Below, in pieces: positions 53,037 through 62,544 of a stretch of 64,000 nt of DNA. A model generated the notes under the pieces. That model was not told the DNA's origin. It ran no database searches and saw only the letters and a list, made by a program, of their open reading frames with translations. Every line of letters starts with the position of its first letter. Position 1 is the first letter of the stretch. This DNA comes from Anaerocolumna xylanovorans DSM 12503 (GTDB lineage: Bacteria; Bacillota; Clostridia; Lachnospirales; Lachnospiraceae). The stretch lies in the NCBI RefSeq assembly GCF_900143645.1, contig NZ_FRFD01000008.1, forward strand, positions 183,595 through 247,594, given 5' to 3'. The translations under genes and the position numbers were made by a program.

Positions 53037-53110
53037 AGAAGCTGGGGGTTGTTGCAAAAGTAATTAAAAATGCGGCAGCCTCCTTTTATGACATAGATAA
53101 ACGAAGATAG
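53033..53110 (+). CDS. 25-residue ORF overlapping the subtilase stop
   Basis: An ATGA overlap joins this ORF to the subtilase stop, and GGAGAGGGA lies just upstream, the classic sign of coupled translation. The peptide begins MKKLGVVAKVIKNAAASF and ends KRR; it is amphipathic and basic, without cysteine. It matches no family I recognise. It may be a real small protein of the cluster or a chance frame. Confidence 0.4.
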   Translation: MKKLGVVAKVIKNAAASFYDIDKRR

Positions 53111-53222
53111 AAGGAAATCTCTTGATTATTTTGAAATAGTAATGTATAATTATATAAAATTATGAATAAAAATAAATAACCACTCCTTATAAATCATACA
53201 TGAAATTCTAATAAAAAAGTCC

Positions 53223-53251
53223 TTGTTTTTTTAAAGCGGATGTGTTAGAAT
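53223..53251 (+). promoter_or_regulatory. Sigma-A promoter of carAB
   Basis: TTGTTT -35, 17-base spacer and TAGAAT -10. The start near 53258 gives a leader of about 108 bases that contains a small ORF. The A+T-rich stretch 53111-53222 holds nothing recognisable. Confidence 0.6.
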
Positions 53252-53293
53252 TTTAGCAATTTGGGTATCTATAGGCTTAAGGGGGAGAGTAGC

Positions 53294-53347
53294 ATGGCAA
53301 AAAGTAAGTATTCTGCTCTTTTTTTTCGGGCAAAAACAGCACATTGA
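53294..53347 (+). CDS. Possible 17-residue leader peptide upstream of carA
   Basis: ATG 53294 is preceded by a near-ideal AAGGGGGAG site, better than that of carA itself. The peptide reads MAKSKYSALFFRAKTAH. Its codons cover an eight-T run (53319-53326), and it stops 18 bases before the carA ATG. A U-tract read while a ribosome translates is reminiscent of UTP-sensitive leader control in pyrimidine operons. No terminator hairpin is clear, so this is tentative. Confidence 0.45.
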   Translation: MAKSKYSALFFRAKTAH

Positions 53348-53365
53348 AAGGAACAGGTGGAAGTT

Positions 53366-54514
53366 ATGCAAGCTTTCTTAATACTGGAAGACGGCAATGT
53401 ATTTGCAGGAACAAGTATTGGTTCAACAAGGGATGTTATCAGTGAAATCGTATTTAATACCTCTATGACAGGCTATCTGGAAATTCTGACGGACCCTTCC
53501 TACGCAGGACAGGCAGTAGTTATGACATATCCTTTGATAGGAAATTACGGAGTATGCTATGAGGATATGGAATCGAGAAAACCCTGGGTAGACGGTTATA
53601 TTGTAAGAGAAATTGCAAGAAGACCAAGCAACTTCCGCAGTGAGGATACTATCGAATATTTTCTGAAGAAAAATGATATTCCGGGAATTGCAGGAATAGA
53701 TACCAGAGCACTTACCAAGATATTAAGGGAAAAGGGTACCATGAACGGTATGATTACCTGCAAAGAAGATGTGGATATAGAGAAAGCGGTAAAAGAGCTA
53801 AAAGCCCATAAGGTAACAGGTGTGGTAAAGAAGGTAACCTGTAAGGAGAAGAAAAGCTATCTGGCTAAGGAGTTTGTTCCTACCAGTGCGGACCTGGCAA
53901 GAAGCGGTTTAAAGGTACGTCCCTACAAGACAGGCCACTATAAAGTAGCTTTGCTGGATTATGGTTCCAAGGATAATATTAAAGACTGTCTGCTAAAGAG
54001 AGGCTGTGATGTAACCGTTTATCCTGCCCTTACGAAAGCAGAGGAAATCTTTGCGGATAACCCCGATGGTATTATGCTCTCTAACGGCCCCGGAGATCCC
54101 AAGGAATGTGTAGAGGTTATTGAAGAAATAAAGAAAATGTACCAGAGGGATGTTCCCATCTTTGCAATTTGTTTAGGACACCAGCTTATGGCATTAGCCT
54201 GCGGCGGAGATACCAGAAAGTTAAAATACGGTCACAGAGGTGCAAACCATCCGGTAAAAGATTTAAAGACCGGCAGAGTCTATATCTCTTCCCAGAACCA
54301 TGGTTATGTGGTAGAAGATGGGACGCTGAAAAAGGAAGTTGCAGAGAAATACTTTATCAATGCAAATGACGGTACCATCGAAGGATATCATTATCTGGGC
54401 AAGAATGTTTTCACAGTGCAGTTTCATCCGGAAGCATGCGCGGGTCCGCAGGATTCCGAGTTCCTATTTGACGAATTTATTAATATGATGGAGGTGCAGG
54501 TATGCCAAAAATAA
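53366..54514 (+). CDS. carA: Carbamoyl-phosphate synthase, small (glutaminase) subunit
   Basis: A 382-residue class I glutamine amidotransferase that feeds ammonia to CarB for arginine and pyrimidine synthesis. The N-terminal CarA domain (NTSMTGYLEILTDPSYAGQ) is followed by the glutaminase domain. Its nucleophile is Cys269 in AICLGHQ, and the His/Glu pair is in QFHPEACAGP. ATG 53366 is chosen with AGGTGG six bases upstream; an in-frame GTG at 53357 is possible. It overlaps carB by 13 bases. Confidence 0.96.
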   Translation: MQAFLILEDGNVFAGTSIGSTRDVISEIVFNTSMTGYLEILTDPSYAGQAVVMTYPLIGNYGVCYEDMESRKPWVDGYIVREIARRPSNFRSEDTIEYFLKKNDIPGIAGIDTRALTKILREKGTMNGMITCKEDVDIEKAVKELKAHKVTGVVKKVTCKEKKSYLAKEFVPTSADLARSGLKVRPYKTGHYKVALLDYGSKDNIKDCLLKRGCDVTVYPALTKAEEIFADNPDGIMLSNGPGDPKECVEVIEEIKKMYQRDVPIFAICLGHQLMALACGGDTRKLKYGHRGANHPVKDLKTGRVYISSQNHGYVVEDGTLKKEVAEKYFINANDGTIEGYHYLGKNVFTVQFHPEACAGPQDSEFLFDEFINMMEVQVCQK

Positions 54515-57500
54515 AGGATATAAAGAAAGTCCTGGTGATTGGGTCCGGTCCTATTATAATTGGGCAGGCAGCAGAATTTGATTACGCCGGTACACAGGCC
54601 TGCCGTTCCTTAAAAGAGGAAGGCGTTGAGGTAGTATTGGTAAATTCCAATCCCGCAACCATCATGACGGATAAGGATATTGCAGATAAAGTATATATTG
54701 AGCCATTAACGCCGGATATGGTAAAGAAGATTCTTCTCCTTGAGACGCCGGACAGTGTGCTTCCGACCCTTGGCGGCCAGGCGGCTCTTAATATAGCCAT
54801 GGAGCTGGAGGAATCCGGTTTCTTAAAAGAAAATGGCATCCGCTTAATCGGAACAACTTCGGAAACTATTAAGAAAGCGGAAGACCGTCAGGAATTTAAG
54901 TCCACTATGGAAAAGATCGGTGAGCCCTGTGCTCCCAGTACGGTAGTCACAGAGGTAGAGGATGCGTTAAAGTTTGCAGAAAGCATTGGTTACCCTGTTG
55001 TTGTAAGACCTGCTTATACACTTGGAGGAAGCGGCGGAGGTATTGCTGCGGATGCTGAAAACCTTAAGGAAATCTGCTCTAACGGACTAAGATTAAGCCG
55101 TGTGGGACAGTGCCTTATTGAAAGAAGTATTGCCGGCTGGAAAGAAATTGAATATGAAGTTATGAGGGATAAGCAAGGGAATTGCATTACTGTCTGCAAC
55201 ATGGAAAATATTGATCCTGTGGGTGTGCATACCGGAGACAGTATTGTTGTGGCTCCTTCCCAGACCCTATCTGATAAAGAATACCAAATGCTTCGCTCCT
55301 CGGCTCTTAATATCATAACAGAGCTAAATATTACAGGCGGCTGTAATGTACAGTATGCCTTAAATCCTGATACATTTGAATATTGTGTAATCGAAGTAAA
55401 TCCAAGGGTAAGCCGTTCTTCTGCGTTAGCCTCCAAGGCAACCGGATACCCCATTGCCAAGGTGGCAGCTAAAATCGCCTTAGGCTACAATCTGGATGAG
55501 ATCCCCAATGCTATTACCGGCAAGACTTATGCCAGCTTTGAACCTGCACTGGACTATGTAGTAGTAAAGATTCCAAAGTGGCCTTTTGATAAATTCATTA
55601 TGGCAAAGAGAACCCTGACCACTCAAATGAAGGCAACAGGAGAGGTTATGAGTATCTGCACCAATTTCGAGGGTGCTCTGATGAAAGCCCTGCGCTCTCT
55701 GGAACAGAATATTTACAGTTTGAATTACGGCAATTACAGCCAGTATTCCACAGAGGATATCAAAGAATTTCTCCAGCGCATTGATGACCGCCGCTTGTTT
55801 GTTATCGCAGAAGCCATCAGAAGAGGAATATCCTATGATGAAATTTTTGAAATAACGAAGATAGACAGATGGTTCTTAGATAAGATTGCCATACTGGTTG
55901 AAATGGAAGAAGAGTTAAAGAATAAACCTCTTACCAAAGAGCTTTTAGAGGAAGCCAAAAAGCTGGAATATCCTGACCGTGTAATTGCAGAACTTACGGG
56001 AAAGAGCTTGGAAGAAGTCAAGAAACTTCGCAAAGAGGAATATAAGATACTTCCTGCTTTTAAGATGGTAGATACCTGTGCGGCGGAATTCGAAGCCAGT
56101 ACTCCGTATTACTATTCCTGCTATAAGAGCGTCAACGAAGTGGAGGAGACAAAGGACAGAAAGAAGGTTATGGTTCTGGGCTCCGGTCCCATCCGTATTG
56201 GCCAGGGTATTGAATTCGATTATTGTTCTGTGCACAGTGTATGGGCTCTTTCAAAGGCAGGCTATGAAACAATTATTGTAAACAATAACCCGGAAACAGT
56301 AAGTACAGATTTTGATATAGCGGATAAGCTGTATTTTGAGCCTCTTACACCGGAAGATGTAGAGTCGATCGTAGACTTAGAGAAACCCGACGGCGCAGTA
56401 GTTCAGTTTGGCGGGCAGACTGCCATCAAGTTGACAGAAGCACTTCTTAAGATGGGTGTGCCCATACTTGGAACCAGTGCGGAAAATGTAGATGCAGCAG
56501 AAGACAGAGAATTGTTCGATGCCATCCTGGAGGAGTGCTCCATTCCAAGACCGGCCGGAAAGACTGTATTTACAACGGAGGAAGCTATTACGGTAGCAAA
56601 TGAATTAGGGTATCCGGTATTAGTAAGACCCTCCTATGTATTAGGCGGACAGGGTATGCAGATTGCCATTTGCGATGAAGATATCCGTGAATTCATGGAC
56701 ATTATCAACTTAAATGTTCAGGAGCATCCTATTCTGGTAGACAAATATCTGATGGGAAAAGAAGTGGAAGTAGATGCGGTTTGTGACGGAGAAGATATCT
56801 TAATACCCGGCATTATGGAGCATGTAGAGCGTGCTGGTATTCATTCCGGAGACAGTATATCCGTATATCCTGCCCAGAATGTATCGGAGAAATTACAAAA
56901 GGTTATCGTTGAATATACCAGAAGACTTGCAAAGTCCCTGCATGTTATCGGACTAATCAATATACAGTTTATTGTTTATCATGATGAGGTATATGTAATC
57001 GAAGTAAATCCCCGTTCCAGCCGGACAGTGCCCTATATCAGCAAAGTAACCGGTATTCCTATCGTAGAGCTTGCATCACAGGTGATTTTAGGTGCTAAAT
57101 TAAAAGAATTGGGCTATGGAACAGACCTGGCTCCAAAAGCCGGCTACATTGCTATCAAGATGCCGGTGTTCTCCTTTGAAAAGCTGTATGGTGCGGATAT
57201 CAGCCTGGGACCGGAAATGAAATCTACCGGAGAGTGCTTAGGAATTGCAAAGACCTTTAATGAAGCACTTTACAAGGCATTCTTAGGAGCAGGCATTAAT
57301 CTTCCAAAGCATAAAAAGATGATAATTACGGTGAAGGATGCAGATAAGCTGGAGGCTGTGGAAGTAGCAAGAAGATTTCGGAACTTAGGTTATGAAATCT
57401 ATGCAACCAGGAGCACAGCAAAGTGTCTGAATGATAATGGCGTGAAGGCAATACCCGTAAATAAGCTGGATAAGGAATCCCCTACTATTATAGACCTGAT

Positions 57501-57702
57501 TATGGGGCATGAAATCGACCTGGTAATTGATACACCCACTCAGGGAAGAGATAAATCCAGAGATGGTTTCTTAATAAGAAGAACCTCCATTGAAAACGGT
57601 GTAACCTGTCTTACTTCCCTTGATACGGCGGGGGCTCTGGTAACAAGTCTTGAGAACGCAGATATAAAAAACATCTCACTCGTAAATATAGCAAATCTGT
57701 AA
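54502..57702 (+). CDS. carB: Carbamoyl-phosphate synthase, large subunit
   Basis: A 1066-residue enzyme with two homologous ATP-grasp halves. The first (VIGSGPIIIGQAAEFDYAGT) forms carboxyphosphate and carbamate; the second (VLGSGPIRIGQGIEFDYCSV) phosphorylates carbamate. Both have glycine-rich loops (RPAYTLGGSGGG and RPSYVLGGQGMQ). The C-terminal allosteric MGS domain (from about residue 930) binds regulatory nucleotides. GGAGGTG lies inside carA, seven bases before the ATG. Length is normal. It ends at a bidirectional terminator. Confidence 0.97.
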   Translation: MPKIKDIKKVLVIGSGPIIIGQAAEFDYAGTQACRSLKEEGVEVVLVNSNPATIMTDKDIADKVYIEPLTPDMVKKILLLETPDSVLPTLGGQAALNIAMELEESGFLKENGIRLIGTTSETIKKAEDRQEFKSTMEKIGEPCAPSTVVTEVEDALKFAESIGYPVVVRPAYTLGGSGGGIAADAENLKEICSNGLRLSRVGQCLIERSIAGWKEIEYEVMRDKQGNCITVCNMENIDPVGVHTGDSIVVAPSQTLSDKEYQMLRSSALNIITELNITGGCNVQYALNPDTFEYCVIEVNPRVSRSSALASKATGYPIAKVAAKIALGYNLDEIPNAITGKTYASFEPALDYVVVKIPKWPFDKFIMAKRTLTTQMKATGEVMSICTNFEGALMKALRSLEQNIYSLNYGNYSQYSTEDIKEFLQRIDDRRLFVIAEAIRRGISYDEIFEITKIDRWFLDKIAILVEMEEELKNKPLTKELLEEAKKLEYPDRVIAELTGKSLEEVKKLRKEEYKILPAFKMVDTCAAEFEASTPYYYSCYKSVNEVEETKDRKKVMVLGSGPIRIGQGIEFDYCSVHSVWALSKAGYETIIVNNNPETVSTDFDIADKLYFEPLTPEDVESIVDLEKPDGAVVQFGGQTAIKLTEALLKMGVPILGTSAENVDAAEDRELFDAILEECSIPRPAGKTVFTTEEAITVANELGYPVLVRPSYVLGGQGMQIAICDEDIREFMDIINLNVQEHPILVDKYLMGKEVEVDAVCDGEDILIPGIMEHVERAGIHSGDSISVYPAQNVSEKLQKVIVEYTRRLAKSLHVIGLINIQFIVYHDEVYVIEVNPRSSRTVPYISKVTGIPIVELASQVILGAKLKELGYGTDLAPKAGYIAIKMPVFSFEKLYGADISLGPEMKSTGECLGIAKTFNEALYKAFLGAGINLPKHKKMIITVKDADKLEAVEVARRFRNLGYEIYATRSTAKCLNDNGVKAIPVNKLDKESPTIIDLIMGHEIDLVIDTPTQGRDKSRDGFLIRRTSIENGVTCLTSLDTAGALVTSLENADIKNISLVNIANL

Positions 57703-57725
57703 AAGTATAGAAAAAAGCTATATGA

Positions 57726-57791
57726 AAAAGCTGTTAACAGTCTGTATATAGAGGAATATATCCTTTGTAAGATAGCGTGTTAACAGCTTTT
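57726..57791. terminator. Bidirectional terminator between carB and the Csp-like gene
   Basis: A perfect 14-base stem, AAAAGCTGTTAACA/TGTTAACAGCTTTT, with a 38-base loop and A/T runs on both sides, between convergent genes. Confidence 0.8.
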
Positions 57792-57798
57792 GACTTTA

Positions 57799-59520
57799 TC
57801 ACTGCTGATAGGAGCCGGGAACCGTTTCGCCGCGCAGGCTGTTAAAGGAATTGTATATGTCCAGAATGCCATAACCCCAGTCTCGGTTAGGGTAAGTCAG
57901 ATTCGGATCTCTTCTTGCACCGCGCAGCATCAGATTTTTAATCTCGACACTGTCAAGCTGAGTATAATACCCCTCTGTAATGCCCCATTGTAAAACCATA
58001 GCTGCAACTCCCGCAGTATGGGCAGCTGCAACGCTGGTACCTGACATCGTGGTATATTGGTTCCCGGGAGCCGGACCAGTTAGATTTACTCCGGGAGCCG
58101 CAAGATCCGGGTTAATGGCATTTGTTCTGGTAAACCCCCTGCTGGCATTAAGATAAAGGGCGTTGTTGGTATAGTTGTAGGCAGTAACGATAATCGGTAT
58201 TATGGTGTTGCCGGGGGAAGTAAGCGTAGTGTAAGGAGTGGGTTCCACAAAGGCGGTATTTTGATCCAGGAACTGTGATATGGGAAGCCATATATGAAAG
58301 TTTGACTGCAGATCACTGCTGGAATACACCCGGAAACGCCAGATTCCCTCCGTTGGTGATGTAAAGCGCATTAATATCAGCTGGTCTCCTGTTTGGGATT
58401 CTACCAATTGGTAATCTATATAAATAACAGTTTTTTCAAAAATGAAACGGATTACTCTGGTTTCACCGATTCTTGCCGGGATACGGGGTATATACTCACC
58501 GGTAGGCGAGAGTATATCAATGGAAAAAGTACTTGGAGCTTCCCCCCAAAGCTCCATGGAAAAACCAGCTACATTGGTGCCTACATGGAGGTCTACCGTT
58601 ATAAAATCGGTGGAGCTTTGAATATTTCCCTGAAAATGGTGACCTGTGTTTCCTTCATTTCCACCGGCAATTGTTATGGACACACCGTTGTAGTCAGCTA
58701 ATAGGGATAAATAGCTGCTTAACACGCCTCTTTCATCGTGGGCACCCTGTGAGGTGCCAAAGCCAATACAGATGGATACAGGCAAGGACAGATTTCTGGC
58801 AACAGCCATTAAATAATTGACACCAAATATGATATCTGTTTCCGAATAACAAATAGCATTTGCGGGAATCCGGAAGAAATCCCGGATAAAAGGTTTAGCC
58901 TGTTTCAATTTTACTACTACGATAGCAGCATCAGGAACAACGCCGGAAAAATTATGTATTTCGCTGGTATTGCCGGCTGCAATACCGGCAAGGAAAGTAC
59001 CATGCCCGATTTCGTCCGTGCTTGGAACCACAGACAGGGGATCAGGACTTGTCAGTGCCTGGTTAATTTGTTCTCTGGTGTATTCACTGCCATATAAAAA
59101 TCCAGTGGGGGGAGGGCCCGTCTGAATAGTTTGGTCCCATATAGAAACAATTCTGGAAGTTCCGTCAGCATTACGGAAAGCTTCATGAGTATAATCAATT
59201 CCGGTATCTATGATGCCGATTATAATCCCATTTCCTCTTAGATTAAAAGCAGGGATATTGCGGACTCTGGTTACTCCTGAACTTTCAAGACTGCCGGTAT
59301 CCATAAGGCCGAAACAGCTGGGAAAGACGCCGTAACCGTAAGATTGGATCATATTGTCGGGTACATTTGCAATTGGTACAAACACAGCAGTATGATTATT
59401 GGTAAGAGGAGTTTGGCAAGTGTTTTCTATTGCTAGAAACCGACTTAGCGGGGAACCATTTTCCACAATAAAGTCAGCGTATTCATTACTAGTGATGTAT
59501 TGTCTGCAATCCTGGTCCAC
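57799..59520 (-). CDS. Csp-like subtilisin family serine protease
   Basis: A 573-residue S8 peptidase without signal peptide. The triad is intact: Asp105 in IIDTGIDYTHEAF, His173 in EIGHGTFLAGIAAGN and Ser496 in SGTSVAAAH. A long jelly-roll-like insertion lies between His and Ser, as in clostridial Csp germination proteases, and a pro-domain of about 90 residues precedes the catalytic part. GTG 59520 is chosen because GGGAG lies eight bases upstream; a TTG at 59535 has no site. Csp proteases cut pro-SleC during germination, and sleC lies in this window. Many Lachnospiraceae have several such proteases, so the role is inferred. Confidence 0.85.
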   Translation of the reverse strand: MDQDCRQYITSNEYADFIVENGSPLSRFLAIENTCQTPLTNNHTAVFVPIANVPDNMIQSYGYGVFPSCFGLMDTGSLESSGVTRVRNIPAFNLRGNGIIIGIIDTGIDYTHEAFRNADGTSRIVSIWDQTIQTGPPPTGFLYGSEYTREQINQALTSPDPLSVVPSTDEIGHGTFLAGIAAGNTSEIHNFSGVVPDAAIVVVKLKQAKPFIRDFFRIPANAICYSETDIIFGVNYLMAVARNLSLPVSICIGFGTSQGAHDERGVLSSYLSLLADYNGVSITIAGGNEGNTGHHFQGNIQSSTDFITVDLHVGTNVAGFSMELWGEAPSTFSIDILSPTGEYIPRIPARIGETRVIRFIFEKTVIYIDYQLVESQTGDQLILMRFTSPTEGIWRFRVYSSSDLQSNFHIWLPISQFLDQNTAFVEPTPYTTLTSPGNTIIPIIVTAYNYTNNALYLNASRGFTRTNAINPDLAAPGVNLTGPAPGNQYTTMSGTSVAAAHTAGVAAMVLQWGITEGYYTQLDSVEIKNLMLRGARRDPNLTYPNRDWGYGILDIYNSFNSLRGETVPGSYQQ

Positions 59521-59612
59521 GGCCTCATCTCCCAAAATAGTTTTACTAACTAAATATATGAGGGAATATCATTATTATTCGCTGAAACACAAAAATCACA
59601 GCTAAATAGCGG

Positions 59613-59641
59613 TTGTGGAATAGAAAAAAGCATGTTATAAT
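59613..59641 (+). promoter_or_regulatory. Sigma-A promoter of the GGDEF/EAL gene
   Basis: TTGTGG -35, 17-base spacer and perfect TATAAT -10, 69 bases before the ATG. Confidence 0.65.
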
Positions 59642-59709
59642 ATCAATGATTGTACGTGTAAATACTCAAGGATGGCAGGAATTTACAACATGGATGGTAA
59701 AAATTAGAT

Positions 59710-62328
59710 ATGTCTGACATAAGAAAAAACACCTTTCCTAAAAGGTATATATATACAGAGGAGCAACTTATAGATTTCTTTACCGGAATCTTTCTTCCAG
59801 AGGGAGTTATCAGCGATTATGTGCAAAAGGATAATTGCATTGAATTTATCTGCAATGATACGGTTTATTGCGTTCTTATGGATGGAAGCAATTGGAATGA
59901 AATCAAACAGGAGCTAAGACACCGGAAAGAGTTAAAAATAATGGAGAAAAACAGAATAATGGAACAGGAAAAGTTAGATACACTGACCGGATTGTATCAT
60001 AAGGAGTACAGCCGGACAGTGATAGAAGAATTCCTTAAGGTTTCTGGGCCGGAACAATGTCATGCACTTATGCTGGTAGATATTGATAATTTTGATGCGG
60101 TAAATGAAAATTTAGGCTATCTATTTGGAGATACCGTATTGGTTAATATTGCAGAAGCCCTGCGTAAGAATTTCTACGATACAGATATTGCAAGCCGTAT
60201 CGGCGGAGATGAATTCCTTATCTTTATTAAGAATGTTACCAATACAGAACTTTTAAAGGAAAAAGCAAGAATTATCTATTCTGTTTTTGCCAATACCTAC
60301 ACAGGAGAAAATAAAAATTATAAATTATCCTGTAGTATTGGAATTTCAACTTATCCCAATGACGGAACGAATTTTGACGAATTATTTTTAAAGGCTGATG
60401 CAGCACTTCTTTATGACCGGGAGAATAAGACCGGTAATGAGAAGTTTGACTATGGGTGTTTCTTTCATGAGATTGTTAATCCTGTACTGTATTTGGACAA
60501 GGATTGCTTTGAAAAGTATCATATAAACCGTACCAAGGGCTTTGGTAGCAATAATTTCGATAAGGAAATAACAGCATTTGCCTTTGATATCATGTCGAGG
60601 ACCAAGGATGTTAACAGTGCTATTAACCTGTTGTTAAATAAAGTAAGAGTACAGTTTGGCTGCACGCAGATTTGCATATTTGAGTATGCTTCGGATTCTC
60701 CTGATTTTAAACTGACCTATATTTGCTCTAATGACAGAATGGAGGCAAACGAGAAGGAAAAAGAGGAATTTGCCGGTTATTTAGATGGACATGCCTTTAC
60801 TTTCAGTGAATCAGGAGTGTATTCACTGGCTGAAATACAAGATAAAGACAGAAAAGAAGAAACCTTAAGAAAACTGGGAGTAAAGGCTTTACTCCAATGT
60901 GGCATATTTGAAAATGACAGCTTAAAGGGATGCATTAGTGTTCATGATTATGAAAGGCTTAGAAATTGGAGTGATTATGAGGTGGATTCCTTCCTTACCA
61001 TAACGAAGGTAATCTCTTCCTATTTGTTAAAACTAAGAGCTTCCGAACGTGCCAGCAAGCAATTATATAAAATGAGGAATTTCGATGTTCTTACAGGGCT
61101 GCCTACTTTGCATAAATTTAAGAAGGATGCCAGAAGTATAAAGAACAATTCGGAAAATAAATGTGCGATAATCTATTCGGATATTACGAAATTCAAATAC
61201 ATAAATAACACACTGGGGTACGAAATCGGTGATAGGATCCTATGTGATTTCGCCTCAATTATAGCGAAAGAAAATGGCAGCAAAGAAGGAATTGCCAGGA
61301 TTTCTGATGATAATTTTGCAGTATGTCTTTCTTATCGGAAAGAGGATGAGATAATTCAATATATCCAGAATGTGTATGATAAGTTTAGTATGGTGCAGAA
61401 ATCGAAGTATCCCGGCACCAGATTCATTGTGGCAAGCGGTATTGCCTTGGTTGATCCGGGGGAGGATATTACGGTTGCCATCGATAATGCAAATGTTGCC
61501 CGCAAGACAATCAAAAATACATCAAAGTCTACCTATTGCTTTTTTGATATTAATATGCAGTTAAACCTTAAAAAGGAAGCAGAGATTAATAATACCATGG
61601 AACAGGCTTTAAAGGACAGGGAATTTGTAGTATATCTGCAGCCCAAGGTCAGCCTTCAGGATAACAGTCTTGTAGGAGCAGAAGCCTTAGTACGCTGGAT
61701 AAAAGATGGAATTATAATTCTGCCGGGAGATTTTATTCCCATATTTGAGAATAACGGTTTTGTGGTAAACCTGGACTTCTATATTTACGAAGAAGTATGT
61801 AAGATTATCCGTGGATGGTTAGAACAGGGGAAGAAGCCGATACCCATATCTGTAAATGTTTCGAGAGTGCACTTGCATGATGAAAGATTCGTAGATGAGA
61901 TTAAAAAACTGGCCGATTCTTATGAAATACCTTATAATTTGCTGGAATTAGAGCTTACTGAAAGCATCTTTTTAAATAATACGGAAGCTGCTATCTCTGC
62001 TATGAAGAGGCTTCGAAGCCTTGGATTTGGAGTATCCATTGATGACTTCGGAGCAGGATATTCCTCCCTTAACCTGTTAAAGGATATGGCAACCGATGTT
62101 ATTAAGCTGGATAAAGAATTTTTTGGACATGACAATATGCAAAGAGAAGAACAGATTATTGTTTCCAGTATTATCAGCATGGCAAAACAGCTTAACATGA
62201 AGGTATTATCAGAAGGTGTTGAAACGCAAAACCAGTCGGACTTTTTGAAAAGCGTACTGTGTGATATGGCGCAGGGATATTTGTATTCCAGACCCATACC
62301 GGTTGCGGAATTCGAAAAATTAATATAA
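59710..62328 (+). CDS. GGDEF-GAF-GGDEF-EAL cyclic di-GMP turnover protein
   Basis: An 872-residue soluble protein. The first GGDEF domain is intact (RIGGDEF, Gly165-Phe169), so it may make c-di-GMP. A GAF-like domain lies near residues 290-450. The second GGDEF is degenerate (SDDNF at 532-536) and probably regulatory. The EAL domain keeps its key motifs (EALVRW from Glu658, ELTES, DDFGAGYSSL, EGVETQ), so it may also degrade c-di-GMP. No membrane segment is present. It stands alone between its own promoter and a terminator, upstream of a secreted glucanase gene. Confidence 0.93.
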   Translation: MSDIRKNTFPKRYIYTEEQLIDFFTGIFLPEGVISDYVQKDNCIEFICNDTVYCVLMDGSNWNEIKQELRHRKELKIMEKNRIMEQEKLDTLTGLYHKEYSRTVIEEFLKVSGPEQCHALMLVDIDNFDAVNENLGYLFGDTVLVNIAEALRKNFYDTDIASRIGGDEFLIFIKNVTNTELLKEKARIIYSVFANTYTGENKNYKLSCSIGISTYPNDGTNFDELFLKADAALLYDRENKTGNEKFDYGCFFHEIVNPVLYLDKDCFEKYHINRTKGFGSNNFDKEITAFAFDIMSRTKDVNSAINLLLNKVRVQFGCTQICIFEYASDSPDFKLTYICSNDRMEANEKEKEEFAGYLDGHAFTFSESGVYSLAEIQDKDRKEETLRKLGVKALLQCGIFENDSLKGCISVHDYERLRNWSDYEVDSFLTITKVISSYLLKLRASERASKQLYKMRNFDVLTGLPTLHKFKKDARSIKNNSENKCAIIYSDITKFKYINNTLGYEIGDRILCDFASIIAKENGSKEGIARISDDNFAVCLSYRKEDEIIQYIQNVYDKFSMVQKSKYPGTRFIVASGIALVDPGEDITVAIDNANVARKTIKNTSKSTYCFFDINMQLNLKKEAEINNTMEQALKDREFVVYLQPKVSLQDNSLVGAEALVRWIKDGIIILPGDFIPIFENNGFVVNLDFYIYEEVCKIIRGWLEQGKKPIPISVNVSRVHLHDERFVDEIKKLADSYEIPYNLLELELTESIFLNNTEAAISAMKRLRSLGFGVSIDDFGAGYSSLNLLKDMATDVIKLDKEFFGHDNMQREEQIIVSSIISMAKQLNMKVLSEGVETQNQSDFLKSVLCDMAQGYLYSRPIPVAEFEKLI

Positions 62329-62359
62329 AGCCGAAGAGGCATTATTATAAAGAAATAAG

Positions 62360-62410
62360 GACCCGTTATAAAAGAGAGATCAAGCTCCTTTTATAACGGG
62401 TCTTTTATAA
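62360..62410 (+). terminator. Rho-independent terminator after the GGDEF/EAL gene
   Basis: Perfect 15-base stem GACCCGTTATAAAAG/CTTTTATAACGGGTC with a 13-base loop, followed by TTTTATAAA. Confidence 0.9.
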
Positions 62411-62544
62411 AAAAAAGATACTTTTTTAAAATTTTGACCCTTTTCCAAAAATAGCTAATCCTTTAGTATTTATAGTAGTATTTGTTTACAGAAAATACAT
62501 ATTCTCTGAACAAATCTTGTGCAAAATTTCTTAAGGAGGTATTT

